23,823 bases of DNA from an uncultured Erysipelotrichaceae bacterium (GCA_902797415.1 CADBSQ010000031.1:1-23823), one strand, 5' to 3'. Counted from the stretch's first letter, positions 1-8,063 are shown. Made by a program: numbers and translations. Notes: generated from the sequence alone by a model not told the origin.

Positions 1-1020
1 AAATTTGTTTTAGACAGTAAAGGACTTGAACTAACAGCAAGTAACACTGATCTTACAATAAAAACTTTTATTGAAAAAGAAAAAATAAAAAAAATAGATG
101 AAGAAGGAAGTATAATTATTCAAAGTAAATATATTAATGAAATAATAAGAAAACTACCAGATGAAATAATTGATTTTGAAGTTATTGATGGTTTGAAAGT
201 TATTATTAAATCTAAAAATAGTAAATTTAATTTGAATTGTCTAAAAGTAGAAGATTATCCACATATACCATTTTCATATCAAAAAGATCCGATTGTTATA
301 AATGGTAATTTATTTAAAACAACTATTAAACAAACTGTATTTGCAATAAGTAATCAGGAATCTAGACCAATACTAACAGGTTTAAACTTAAAGATACAAG
401 GAAATATTATGGAGATAACATCTACAGACTCATATAGGTTAGCAAAGAAAACTATATCTTTAAATGAAGTAGTAAAAGAAGAAATAAATATTACAATACC
501 TGGAAACAATATAAGTGAATTAGATAAAATAATTGATGATGATGCACCAATTCAAATGCATATATTTTCAAATAAAATTCTTTTCTTATATAAGAACATT
601 CAATTTCAATCTAATCTATTGGGTGGAACATATCCTAATACTAATAATCTAATTCCAGATAATTTTACGATAATCTTTAATACAAATTACGAAGACTTTT
701 ATAGTTCTATCGATAGAGCCTCACTATTAACTCAAAACAAAGAAAAAAATATTGTAAAAATGGAAACCAATAAAAACAAACTAATTGTCTCTAGCTTTGC
801 ATCTGAAATTGGTAGAACAGAAGAAATTGTTGATATAGAAAAAAATGAAGGAAAAGACATTGGAATATCATTTAGTGCTAAATATATGTTAGACGCCCTA
901 AAAGCAATAAATGATAATGAATTAATTGTTTTACTAAATAGTGAAATTAAACCAATAGTATTGAAATCGGCAAAGGATGAAACATTAATTCAAATAATTT
1001 TACCGGTTAAAACTTACTAA
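1..1020 (+). CDS. dnaN: DNA polymerase III sliding clamp (beta subunit), 5'-truncated
   Basis: The beta clamp encircles DNA and tethers the replicative polymerase. The reading frame is open from base 1, and 339 codons are present. The start and probably the first 35-40 residues lie before the window, judging by the family's usual length of about 370-380. Recognisable family features are the RPILTG segment followed by TSTDSYRLA (family form: RPILTG...ATDSHRLA) and the C-terminal ILPVKTY, which corresponds to the usual I-x-PVRTY ending. The TTG at 193 is internal to this frame and is not the start. A short hairpin with a T-run follows the stop. The next gene is a comK homologue rather than the yaaA found here in Bacillus. 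Identification is very secure; only the missing 5' end is unknown. Confidence 0.97.
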   Translation, partial: KFVLDSKGLELTASNTDLTIKTFIEKEKIKKIDEEGSIIIQSKYINEIIRKLPDEIIDFEVIDGLKVIIKSKNSKFNLNCLKVEDYPHIPFSYQKDPIVINGNLFKTTIKQTVFAISNQESRPILTGLNLKIQGNIMEITSTDSYRLAKKTISLNEVVKEEINITIPGNNISELDKIIDDDAPIQMHIFSNKILFLYKNIQFQSNLLGGTYPNTNNLIPDNFTIIFNTNYEDFYSSIDRASLLTQNKEKNIVKMETNKNKLIVSSFASEIGRTEEIVDIEKNEGKDIGISFSAKYMLDALKAINDNELIVLLNSEIKPIVLKSAKDETLIQIILPVKTY

Positions 1021-1032
1021 AAAATTATAAAT

Positions 1033-1057
1033 GAAGACAATAAATGTCTTTTTTTTT
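1033..1057 (+). terminator. Rho-independent terminator after dnaN
   Basis: A six-base-pair stem, AAGACA (1034-1039) with TGTCTT (1045-1050), closes a five-base loop and runs straight into a T-tract to 1057. It begins 14 bases after the dnaN stop. The stem is short and AT-rich, so termination may be partial. More T-rich sequence follows to about 1074. Confidence 0.65.
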
Positions 1058-1072
1058 GCTATTTTTTCTTTT

Positions 1073-1100
1073 TTCGACAAAATTCGACAAATTTCGACAA
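1073..1100 (-). promoter_or_regulatory. Three tandem Spo0A boxes upstream of comK
   Basis: TTCGACAA occurs at 1073-1080, 1083-1090 and 1093-1100, three exact copies with a period of exactly 10 bp. Its reverse complement TTGTCGAA contains the complete Spo0A box TGTCGAA. Known for the family: the Spo0A effector domain binds tandem 0A boxes about 10 bp apart, and in Bacillus subtilis phosphorylated Spo0A binds several operators at the comK promoter. Inference: this is a Spo0A-controlled regulatory region for the comK-like gene. The boxes lie about 11-38 bp upstream of the best -10 candidate, so they would cover the -35 zone. No Spo0A gene is in the window. Confidence 0.75.
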
Positions 1101-1110
1101 TTTTTTTTTG

Positions 1111-1116
1111 TATAAG
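1111..1116 (+). promoter_or_regulatory. Candidate -10 element of the comK promoter
   Basis: TATAAG lies 34 bases before the comK start and directly after a T9G run. No good -35 hexamer sits 16-18 bp upstream; that space is taken by the 0A boxes, as expected for an activator- or repressor-controlled promoter. The call is tentative because AT-rich sequence gives many such matches. Confidence 0.4.
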
Positions 1117-1144
1117 TTTTTTTAGTAAGGGGGTGAATTAAAAA

Positions 1145-1615
1145 ATGAAGAATTACACAATTAATAATCAAACTTTAGCCATAATCCCGATAGGAAAAAA
1201 CAAAAGTAAGGTATATGAAACAGATAATGTATTAATTATAGAAAAGAACAGTCAAAAAATAATTGAAGAAAGCTGTGAATTTTATGGTAGTACATACGAA
1301 GGCAGACGTAAAGGTACAGTTAACCTTATAGGTGTAACTCATAAATCTCCAATAATTGTTGAAAACTCGCAGTCGATTATTTTTTTCCCAACTGCTAGTC
1401 CAAGATCAAAAGACTGTTCGTGGATAAGCTTAAATAATCTTGATGTATATGCTCCATTTGATACTGATTCTACAATTAGATTCCAAAATAATTTAACTAT
1501 AAAGCTACCTATTTCAAGCAAAATTATTAATAATCAAGTTCTAAGAGCGACAAGATTGGAGTCTGTAATTAAGAAAAAAGAAAAAATGTTAAGAGATTCT
1601 TCTAATATAGTTTAA
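1145..1615 (+). CDS. comK: ComK-family competence transcription factor, short form
   Basis: ComK is the master activator of genetic competence genes; it binds paired AT-rich boxes (AAAA-N5-TTTT). The 156-residue product carries the family core: CEFYGSTYEGRRKGT (44-58), HKSPIIV (66-72), FFPTAS (80-85), CSWIS (91-95), LPIS (121-124) and NQVLRAT (130-136). Each matches what I recall of Bacillus ComK in the same order. The protein is about 35 residues shorter than the 192-residue Bacillus protein and appears to lack the C-terminal tail with the FMLYPK element that the MecA/ClpCP degradation system recognises. The start is an ATG with a strong GGGGGTGA ribosome site 8 bases upstream. The gene sits between dnaN and recF, where Bacillus has yaaA. 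Three Spo0A boxes precede it. Family membership is fairly sure; a role in DNA uptake is inferred. Confidence 0.85.
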   Translation: MKNYTINNQTLAIIPIGKNKSKVYETDNVLIIEKNSQKIIEESCEFYGSTYEGRRKGTVNLIGVTHKSPIIVENSQSIIFFPTASPRSKDCSWISLNNLDVYAPFDTDSTIRFQNNLTIKLPISSKIINNQVLRATRLESVIKKKEKMLRDSSNIV

Positions 1616-1639
1616 ATCGGCTTAATTTTGTGTTATAAT
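1611..1639 (+). promoter_or_regulatory. Sigma-A-type promoter for recF-gyrB-gyrA
   Basis: An extended -10, TG-T-TATAAT (1631-1639), has a perfect TATAAT at 1634-1639. TTTAAA (1611-1616), which overlaps the comK stop codon, lies 17 bp upstream and matches the -35 consensus at four of six positions. Transcription should start near 1644-1647, at the base of the leader hairpin. Confidence 0.75.
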
Positions 1640-1643
1640 TATT

Positions 1644-1673
1644 ACTAGGTATAGGGGGTAACCTCTACCTAGT
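1644..1673 (+). promoter_or_regulatory. Strong hairpin at the 5' end of the recF leader
   Basis: ACTAGGTA (1644-1651) pairs fully with TACCTAGT (1666-1673). After a two-base bulge, GGGG pairs with CCTC, including one G-U pair, and closes a GTAA loop of the GNRA type. No T-run follows directly, so it does not look like a terminator. Given the promoter at 1634-1639, the transcript would begin at or within this stem. Such 5'-terminal stems often protect mRNA from RNases. An attenuator or protein-binding role is also possible. Confidence 0.6.
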
Positions 1674-1706
1674 AAATTTTATATATGTGGTTTTTTGAGG
1701 TTAATT

Positions 1707-2804
1707 ATGAAAATTATTAATTTAAAACTTCATAATTTTAGAAATTATAAAGACTTAGAACTAGAATTTTCTGGAAAACAAAATATTATTATTGGACCAA
1801 ATGGTGCTGGTAAAACGAATATAGTTGAAGCAATATATGTTTTAGCGCTAACCAAATCTTTTAGAGGTAATCTAGACAGAATACTTATTAATAATAATGA
1901 GTTAAACATGAAAATAAGAGGAAAAGTAAAAGACAGAATAGTAAAGAATTATGAAGTAATTATAACACCTAAGGGCAAAGTTGTGAAACAAAATGGAAAT
2001 AAAATACACAGATTAAGTGAACATATTTCCAAAATTAATATTGTATTGTTTACACCTGATGATACAAATGTTATCAGATACGCGCCACAAAATAGGCGTA
2101 ATATGATTAACATTGCAATATCTCAGTTAGATAATAATTATTTGCATATATTAAATGAATATAATAAAGTTTTAAAACAAAGAAATTCTTATTTAAAATT
2201 ACTCTACACTAATAGTTTAGCTAGTCAGGATTATTTAAATATACTAACTGATAAACTTATCGAACTTGGTATAAAAATAAGTAATTATAGAAGCGATTTT
2301 GTAAACGAAATTAATAACTATATTGATAAAATTAATTATGATATAACTAAAAGAAAAGGACTGAAAATTAAATATATTAGTTCTTTTAAAAACCAAAAAT
2401 ATAATAATTTACAGAAAAAATACAAGTACTATTTAGAGAAAGATTTGATGATAGGTAAAACTAGTTTGGGAGTTCATCACGATGATTTTATATTTACTTT
2501 CAATAACAAAAATTTAAAGGAATATGGTTCCACTGGTGAACAGAAAAATGCTATTATTTGCTTTAAATTATCCCAAATTGAGTTATTTGTTAATAAAAAT
2601 AAAAAGTATCCAATATTAATTTTGGATGATATGTTTAGTGAACTAGATTCAAAAAAAATTAACAACTTATTAAAAAAGTTAAATAAAAATCTTCAAATAT
2701 TTATAACTACAACAGATTTAAATAATATAAATACAAAAATATTAAATAACTGTACAGTATTTGAATTAAAAAAACAGAAAGTGGTGAAGAAAACATATGA
2801 ATAA
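1707..2804 (+). CDS. recF: DNA replication and repair protein RecF
   Basis: RecF is an SMC-like ATPase that, with RecO and RecR, loads RecA at single-strand gaps. The 365-residue product has a Walker A motif GPNGAGKT (about residues 30-37), an ABC signature-like STGEQK (about 275) and a Walker B segment ILDDMFSELD (about 306-315). Its length matches the usual 360-370. I chose the ATG at 1707 because GAGG lies 6 bases before it; a TTG 12 bases upstream falls at the ribosome site itself. The gene has its own promoter and structured leader, and its last 8 bases overlap the start of gyrB. The small remB/yaaB gene found between recF and gyrB in Bacillus is absent. recR, whose product is a functional partner, is also in this window. 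Confidence 0.96.
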   Translation: MKIINLKLHNFRNYKDLELEFSGKQNIIIGPNGAGKTNIVEAIYVLALTKSFRGNLDRILINNNELNMKIRGKVKDRIVKNYEVIITPKGKVVKQNGNKIHRLSEHISKINIVLFTPDDTNVIRYAPQNRRNMINIAISQLDNNYLHILNEYNKVLKQRNSYLKLLYTNSLASQDYLNILTDKLIELGIKISNYRSDFVNEINNYIDKINYDITKRKGLKIKYISSFKNQKYNNLQKKYKYYLEKDLMIGKTSLGVHHDDFIFTFNNKNLKEYGSTGEQKNAIICFKLSQIELFVNKNKKYPILILDDMFSELDSKKINNLLKKLNKNLQIFITTTDLNNINTKILNNCTVFELKKQKVVKKTYE

Positions 2805-4722
2805 TAATGAGTATTCTGACAGTGATATTCAAGTATTAGAAGGGTTGGAAGCAGTAAGAAAAAGACCAGGTATGTATATAGGTTCTACTGGTGAGAGAGG
2901 ATTGCATCACCTTGTGTGGGAAATTGTTGATAATTCTGTGGATGAAGCTTTGGCTGGGTATTGCGATGATATTATTGTAACAATTGAGAAAGATAATAGT
3001 ATAACAGTAAAAGATGATGGACGCGGAATGCCAACTGGTAATAATGAGAAGACAGGTTTATCCACAATTGAAACTATATTTACAGTACTACACGCTGGTG
3101 GTAAATTTGGTGGTGGTGGATACAAAGTATCAGGTGGCTTACACGGTGTTGGCGCAAGCGTTGTAAACGCCCTTTCCTCTTGGCTAGAAGTATATGTTTA
3201 CCATGATTCCAAAGTGTACTATCAAAGATTTGAAAACGGTGGTAATCCAGTAGAAAAATTAAAAGTGATTGATTCTTGTGAAGAAAACAGAACTGGAACT
3301 ACAGTTAAATTTAAACCGGATCCAGAAATCTTTACTGAAACTACAGAATATAAATATGAAATATTGCATAAAAGACTTCAAGAATTGGCATTTTTAAATA
3401 AGGGATTAAGAATAATTTTAAACGATGATAGAAACGATTCAGAGGATACAAGTGAAGAGTTTTTATACAATGGTGGAATAATTGAATATGTAAAAATGCT
3501 TAACGAGAATAAAAATCCAATACATAGCGATATTATATATTTTGAAGGCTCAAAAAATGATATTTCTATTGAAGTTGCTCTTCAATATAATAATAGTTAT
3601 GTACCATCAATTTATTCTTTTACTAATAATATAAATACTTATGAAGGCGGTACACATGAAGATGGAGTTAAAAGATCACTTTCAAAAGTATTAAATAATT
3701 ACGCAAGAAATCAAAAATTATTAAAAGATAAAGATGAATCACTAACTGGCGAGGATGTAAGATCAGGGTTAACAATGATAGTTTCTTGTAAACACCCAGA
3801 TCCACAATTTGAAGGGCAAACTAAGACTAAACTTGGAAATGTCGAAGTTAGAAAAATTGCTGATGATGTTTTTAGTTCAGGTTTTGAAAGGTTTCTATTA
3901 GAAAATCCATCTGAAGCTAAAATAATTTGTGAACATGCAATAACAGCATCACGTGGAAGAATAGCCGCAAAAAAAGCTAGAGAAACAGTTCAAAGAAAAG
4001 GTGAAATAGATTCTATAACCCCCAATGGAAGCAAATTAGAAGATTGTTCTAGTAAAGATCCAAAAATTTCAGAAATATTTATAGTTGAGGGAGATTCAGC
4101 GGGTGGTAGTGCTAAAAAAGGAAGAGATAGTATGACGCAAGCCATTTTACCACTTAGAGGTAAGATACTTAACGTTGAAAAAACAAGACTTGATAAGGCA
4201 CTATCAAATAACGAAATAAAATCAATTATTGCTGCATTTGGTACGGGAATTGGTGAAGAATTTGATATTTCAAAGCTAAGATACCATAAAATTATTATTA
4301 TGACCGATGCTGATGTAGATGGTTCTCATATTAGAGTGTTGTTACTAACTCTATTCTTTAGATTTTTTAGACCTATTATTGAAGAAGGTCATGTCTATGC
4401 TGCGCAGCCTCCACTTTTTAGAATAACACATGGAAAAACTAGAAAATATGTTCTCGATGCAAAAGCTAGGGATGAATACTTAGCTACTCTTGCACCTAAT
4501 GTCAAAAGAGAAATTGTTCGAATGAAAGGATTAGGAGAAATGGATGCTGATGAGTTATGTGACACAACAATGGATATAAATCATAGAGTGCTGAAAAAAA
4601 TATCCATTGAGGATGCTATGGCTGCTGACCAATTATTTAATCAGCTTATGGGTGAGGAAGTAGAACCGAGAAGAAAGTTTATAGAAGAAAACGCTAAATT
4701 TGTAGAAAATTTAGATATATAG
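2797..4722 (+). CDS. gyrB: DNA gyrase subunit B
   Basis: GyrB is the ATPase subunit of gyrase, which introduces negative supercoils with GyrA. The 641-residue protein shows the GHKL ATPase motifs EIVDNSVDEALAG (about 42-54), DDGRGMP and GGLHGVGASVVNALS, followed by the TOPRIM domain with VEGDSAGG (about 430), PLRGKILNVEK and DADVDGSHI (about 503), which bind the metal. The ending, GEEVEPRRKFIEENA, is typical. Length agrees with the Bacillus protein (about 640). It overlaps recF by 8 bases, with GGTGA upstream of its ATG inside the recF reading frame, so the two are probably translationally coupled. gyrA follows after a gap of 7 bases. Confidence 0.98.
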   Translation: MNNNEYSDSDIQVLEGLEAVRKRPGMYIGSTGERGLHHLVWEIVDNSVDEALAGYCDDIIVTIEKDNSITVKDDGRGMPTGNNEKTGLSTIETIFTVLHAGGKFGGGGYKVSGGLHGVGASVVNALSSWLEVYVYHDSKVYYQRFENGGNPVEKLKVIDSCEENRTGTTVKFKPDPEIFTETTEYKYEILHKRLQELAFLNKGLRIILNDDRNDSEDTSEEFLYNGGIIEYVKMLNENKNPIHSDIIYFEGSKNDISIEVALQYNNSYVPSIYSFTNNINTYEGGTHEDGVKRSLSKVLNNYARNQKLLKDKDESLTGEDVRSGLTMIVSCKHPDPQFEGQTKTKLGNVEVRKIADDVFSSGFERFLLENPSEAKIICEHAITASRGRIAAKKARETVQRKGEIDSITPNGSKLEDCSSKDPKISEIFIVEGDSAGGSAKKGRDSMTQAILPLRGKILNVEKTRLDKALSNNEIKSIIAAFGTGIGEEFDISKLRYHKIIIMTDADVDGSHIRVLLLTLFFRFFRPIIEEGHVYAAQPPLFRITHGKTRKYVLDAKARDEYLATLAPNVKREIVRMKGLGEMDADELCDTTMDINHRVLKKISIEDAMAADQLFNQLMGEEVEPRRKFIEENAKFVENLDI

Positions 4723-4729
4723 GAGGTTT

Positions 4730-7213
4730 ATGGTGAATAACGAAATAGATAAATTACAAACTACAGATATAGTAAGTGAAATTAAAAATTGTTTTATAGA
4801 TTATTCAATGAGTGTTATAACAGCACGTGCACTTCCCGATTTGAGAGATGGTTTAAAACCTGTACAAAGGCGAATATTGTGGTCAATGTTTGAAAATGGT
4901 TATACATATGATAAACAACATAAAAAATCTGCTCGTATTGTGGGTGATGTAATGGGTAAATACCATCCACATGGTGACAGCAGTATATATGAAACTATGG
5001 TTCATATGGCTCAGGATCATAACTATAGATATATGCTTGTAGATGGCCACGGAAACTTTGGTAATATTCAGGGAGATTCAGCTGCAGCATCTCGTTATAC
5101 AGAAGCGAGAATGTCTAAAATTTCTCTTGAAATGCTTAGAGATATTAAAAAAGATACTGTTGATTTTGTCCCAAACTACGATGAAAATGAAAGAGAACCT
5201 CTAGTACTTCCAAGTAGGTACCCAAATGTTTTGGTAAATGGTGCCATGGGAATTGCTGTAGGTATGGCAACAAATATTCCCCCCCACAACTTGGGTGAAG
5301 TAATAGATGGGTGTGTAGCATATATTGATAATCCAGATATTGAAACTTCAGAGCTTATGGAATACATTAAAGGACCTGATTTCCCAACTGGTGCTAGTAT
5401 TCTTGGAAATAGCGGAATAAAAAAAGCTTACGATACTGGAAAAGGTTCTATTATTATAAGAGCAAAAGCCGTAATTGAGGAAGAACATGGTAAGAGTAAA
5501 ATTGTTATTACTGAAATTCCTTATGGAGTTAAAACTAATGATTTAAGGGATAAAGTAGCTGATCTAGTAAAAAATAAAATTATTACAGGTATAAGTGAAT
5601 ATCATACAGATATTAAACACGGTGTAAAAATAACTGTTAACTTAAAAAAGGATGCAAATGCACAAGTTGTATTAAACAAACTTTATAAGCACACAGATTT
5701 ACAAAAAAGTTTTGGAATTATACTGCTTATGCTTGATGGTGGGGTTCCAAAAATTTTAAGTTTGAAGGAGATTATCTCTAAATACATAGATTATCAAAAA
5801 GAAATCATTGTTAGAAGAACTCGTTATGATTTGAAAAAAGCCGAAGATGAAGTACATATTTTAGAAGGCTTAATGATTGCTTTAAATAATTTGGATGAGG
5901 TAATCAAAATAATCAGAGGTTCACAGACAGATGTTATTGCTAAAGAACAGCTCATTAAGAAGTTTGGACTTACTGAAATTCAAGCCGAAAAGATTCTGGA
6001 ATTAAGGTTAAGAAGATTAACTGGTCTTGAGCGTGAAAAAATTGAAAACGATTTAAATAAATTAAGAGAATTAATTGAAGAACTAAAAGCGATACTTGCA
6101 TCAAACGACAAGGTTTTAAGCATAATTAAGGATGAATTAATCGAGATAAAAAATAAATATGGCGATGAAAGAAGAACGAAAATTGATATGACAGCCATAG
6201 AGTTTATTGAGGATGAGTCATTAATTCCTGAAGAAAACTGTATTTTAACCATTACTGATAAAGGCTATATAAAAAGAATAGCTACTGATACATACAAATC
6301 TCAGAGACGTGGTGGTATTGGAATTAAAGGAATGAATACTAATGACGAAGATAATGTAAAAATAATGATTAATGTATCGTCACATGATTACATTTTATTC
6401 TTCACCGATAAAGGTAAGGTATATAGAATAAAGGGTTATGAAATTCCTGAATTTAGTCGCCAAGCTAAGGGTTTACCAATTATTAACCTTTTAAGAATAG
6501 AAAAAGATGAAAATATTTCCTCTGTTATTAAAATATCTAAAGATGAAAATTCTAAATTCCTTTTCTTTGCTACGAAAAAAGGCATAGTAAAAAGAACACA
6601 AGTATCTGAATTTGAAAATATACGATTAACAGGTAAAATATGTATTACATTAAAAGATAGCGATGAGTTGATTTCAGTAAGAAAAACATCCGGAAACAGC
6701 AAACTCTTATTAGCATCATCGAACGGACGTATGGTTCTATTTGACGAGAGTAAGATAAGAATAATGGGAAGAACTGCTGCTGGTGTAAGAGGTATTAATT
6801 TAGGAGATGGAGATAATTACTGTATATGTGCAGAAGCATGTACAAATGACGATAATCTTTTAATAGTTACTAAAAAAGGATATGGAAAAAGAACATATGT
6901 TCGAACATTTAGAGAAACAGGTAGAGGCGGAAAAGGTGTTAAAGCACTAAATGTAACAGAGAAAAACGGTAGTATAATATCCTTTAAGTTAATAGAAGAT
7001 GATAAGGATGTTCTTATAATTACAAACTCTGGTATGGTTATTAGATTAGATGGTAACTCAATTGCTCAATTAGGTAGAAACGCACAAGGCGTTCGTCTGA
7101 TTAATTTAAAAGATAATCAAGAAGTTACAACCATTAGTATTATCTCAAAAAACGAAGAAGATGTTTCTAATGAAGAAAACGCTACTGAAGAAGAAAATAA
7201 ACTTGATGAATAA
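4730..7213 (+). CDS. gyrA: DNA gyrase subunit A
   Basis: GyrA is the DNA-cleaving subunit of gyrase. Counting from the ATG at 4730, the 827-residue product has the active-site tyrosine in SRYTEAR (Tyr123) and the quinolone-resistance region HGDSSIYETM with Ser84 and Glu88, which are the usual drug-sensitive residues. The C-terminal wrapping domain carries a GyrA box QRRGGIG near residue 524. Its sixth position is Ile rather than the usual basic residue. The tail from about 805 is strongly acidic. AGGAGG at 4721-4726 overlaps the gyrB stop. It stands 3 bases from the ATG and 6 from a GTG at 4733, so the start may be either codon. The stop codon is the first arm of a terminator palindrome that also contains a parS site. 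Confidence 0.98.
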   Translation: MVNNEIDKLQTTDIVSEIKNCFIDYSMSVITARALPDLRDGLKPVQRRILWSMFENGYTYDKQHKKSARIVGDVMGKYHPHGDSSIYETMVHMAQDHNYRYMLVDGHGNFGNIQGDSAAASRYTEARMSKISLEMLRDIKKDTVDFVPNYDENEREPLVLPSRYPNVLVNGAMGIAVGMATNIPPHNLGEVIDGCVAYIDNPDIETSELMEYIKGPDFPTGASILGNSGIKKAYDTGKGSIIIRAKAVIEEEHGKSKIVITEIPYGVKTNDLRDKVADLVKNKIITGISEYHTDIKHGVKITVNLKKDANAQVVLNKLYKHTDLQKSFGIILLMLDGGVPKILSLKEIISKYIDYQKEIIVRRTRYDLKKAEDEVHILEGLMIALNNLDEVIKIIRGSQTDVIAKEQLIKKFGLTEIQAEKILELRLRRLTGLEREKIENDLNKLRELIEELKAILASNDKVLSIIKDELIEIKNKYGDERRTKIDMTAIEFIEDESLIPEENCILTITDKGYIKRIATDTYKSQRRGGIGIKGMNTNDEDNVKIMINVSSHDYILFFTDKGKVYRIKGYEIPEFSRQAKGLPIINLLRIEKDENISSVIKISKDENSKFLFFATKKGIVKRTQVSEFENIRLTGKICITLKDSDELISVRKTSGNSKLLLASSNGRMVLFDESKIRIMGRTAAGVRGINLGDGDNYCICAEACTNDDNLLIVTKKGYGKRTYVRTFRETGRGGKGVKALNVTEKNGSIISFKLIEDDKDVLIITNSGMVIRLDGNSIAQLGRNAQGVRLINLKDNQEVTTISIISKNEEDVSNEENATEEENKLDE

Positions 7214-7248
7214 AAAAAGAATGTTCCACGTGGAACATTCTTTTTTTT
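7212..7248 (+). terminator. gyrA terminator built around a parS site
   Basis: A perfect 36-bp palindrome spans 7212-7247: a run of seven A, then GA, the 18-base ATGTTCCACGTGGAACAT core, TC and a run of T. As RNA it gives a long stem ending in eight U (7241-7248), a strong intrinsic terminator. It starts inside the gyrA stop codon. The A-run would allow termination on the opposite strand as well. Its centre is parS site 1. Confidence 0.85.
7222..7237. promoter_or_regulatory. parS site 1
   Basis: TGTTCCACGTGGAACA, a perfect palindrome, forms the centre of the gyrA terminator stem. Confidence 0.9.
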
Positions 7249-7367
7249 GTGAATTCATATTATTTTTTTTAATATATATATAAACTAGATTTTAATTAAC
7301 TACAGTTACAACTATTATTGAAAATGCATATTAAAATTTTTTTCTATATTATTAGTTTCTTTTTGCA

Positions 7368-7383
7368 TGTTCCACGTGAAACA
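7368..7383. promoter_or_regulatory. parS site 2
   Basis: TGTTCCACGTGAAACA agrees fully with the Firmicute consensus TGTTnCACGTGAAACA. Confidence 0.93.
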
Positions 7384-7548
7384 TTGGACACATTATTATG
7401 TTCGTTTATTAGTTGTTCTATTATACAGTAATTGTATATTTACATATTTATATGAATAATACATTTTTGATATTTTACTAGAAAATTTATTTATTATTAA
7501 CTATATATAAAAACAACATGATTAGAAACTTACTATATTTTATTTCGA

Positions 7549-7564
7549 TGTTCCACGTGGAACA
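7549..7564. promoter_or_regulatory. parS site 3
   Basis: TGTTCCACGTGGAACA, a perfect palindrome with A before and TT after. Confidence 0.9.
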
Positions 7565-7726
7565 TTGAACCATAATTATTTTGTTAGTTATCATTAGTTT
7601 TATATATTACAAACTTTGATGATTTATCTTTTAATGATATCTACTACAAATATATTTTTTAAAAATTTATTAAGATTTATTTTAATAATTAATAATCAAG
7701 TACCCTTTTGTTTTTAATATACTATA

Positions 7727-7742
7727 GGTTTCACGTGGAACA
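7727..7742. promoter_or_regulatory. parS site 4 (divergent end base)
   Basis: GGTTTCACGTGGAACA. Read on the - strand it is TGTTCCACGTGAAACC, one base from the consensus. It is the most divergent of the six. Confidence 0.85.
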
Positions 7743-7880
7743 TATAACATATATTATATCTACTAATTAATTTTTTTATAGCCGATCTAACTATTGTCTC
7801 ATTAGTCCACCATTATAAAAGTTGTTAGTTAGTAAAAAAAATAAAAAATGTAACTAGTTATATTACTCTGTTAGTTTGTA

Positions 7881-7896
7881 TGTTCCACGTGGAACA
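7881..7896. promoter_or_regulatory. parS site 5
   Basis: TGTTCCACGTGGAACA, a perfect palindrome with the same flanking A and TT as site 3. Confidence 0.9.
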
Positions 7897-8063
7897 TTAG
7901 ATCGTGGAGTATGCCCTTAATATAATTTTAAATGCACTATAAAATTCTATATATTATAATACTAACACTATTATATTTTTATTGATATTAATTTAATAGA
8001 ATCTTTCTTATCAGTTATATAGGCTTTTGCAATAACTAAAATTTATAATTAAATTTTTTATTA

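Noticed and set aside
3840..3846. Single Spo0A-box cores inside gyrB (3840-3846) and dnaX (9399-9407).
   Set aside because: Both are isolated, lie inside conserved coding sequence and are not near a promoter, unlike the three-copy array at 1073-1100.
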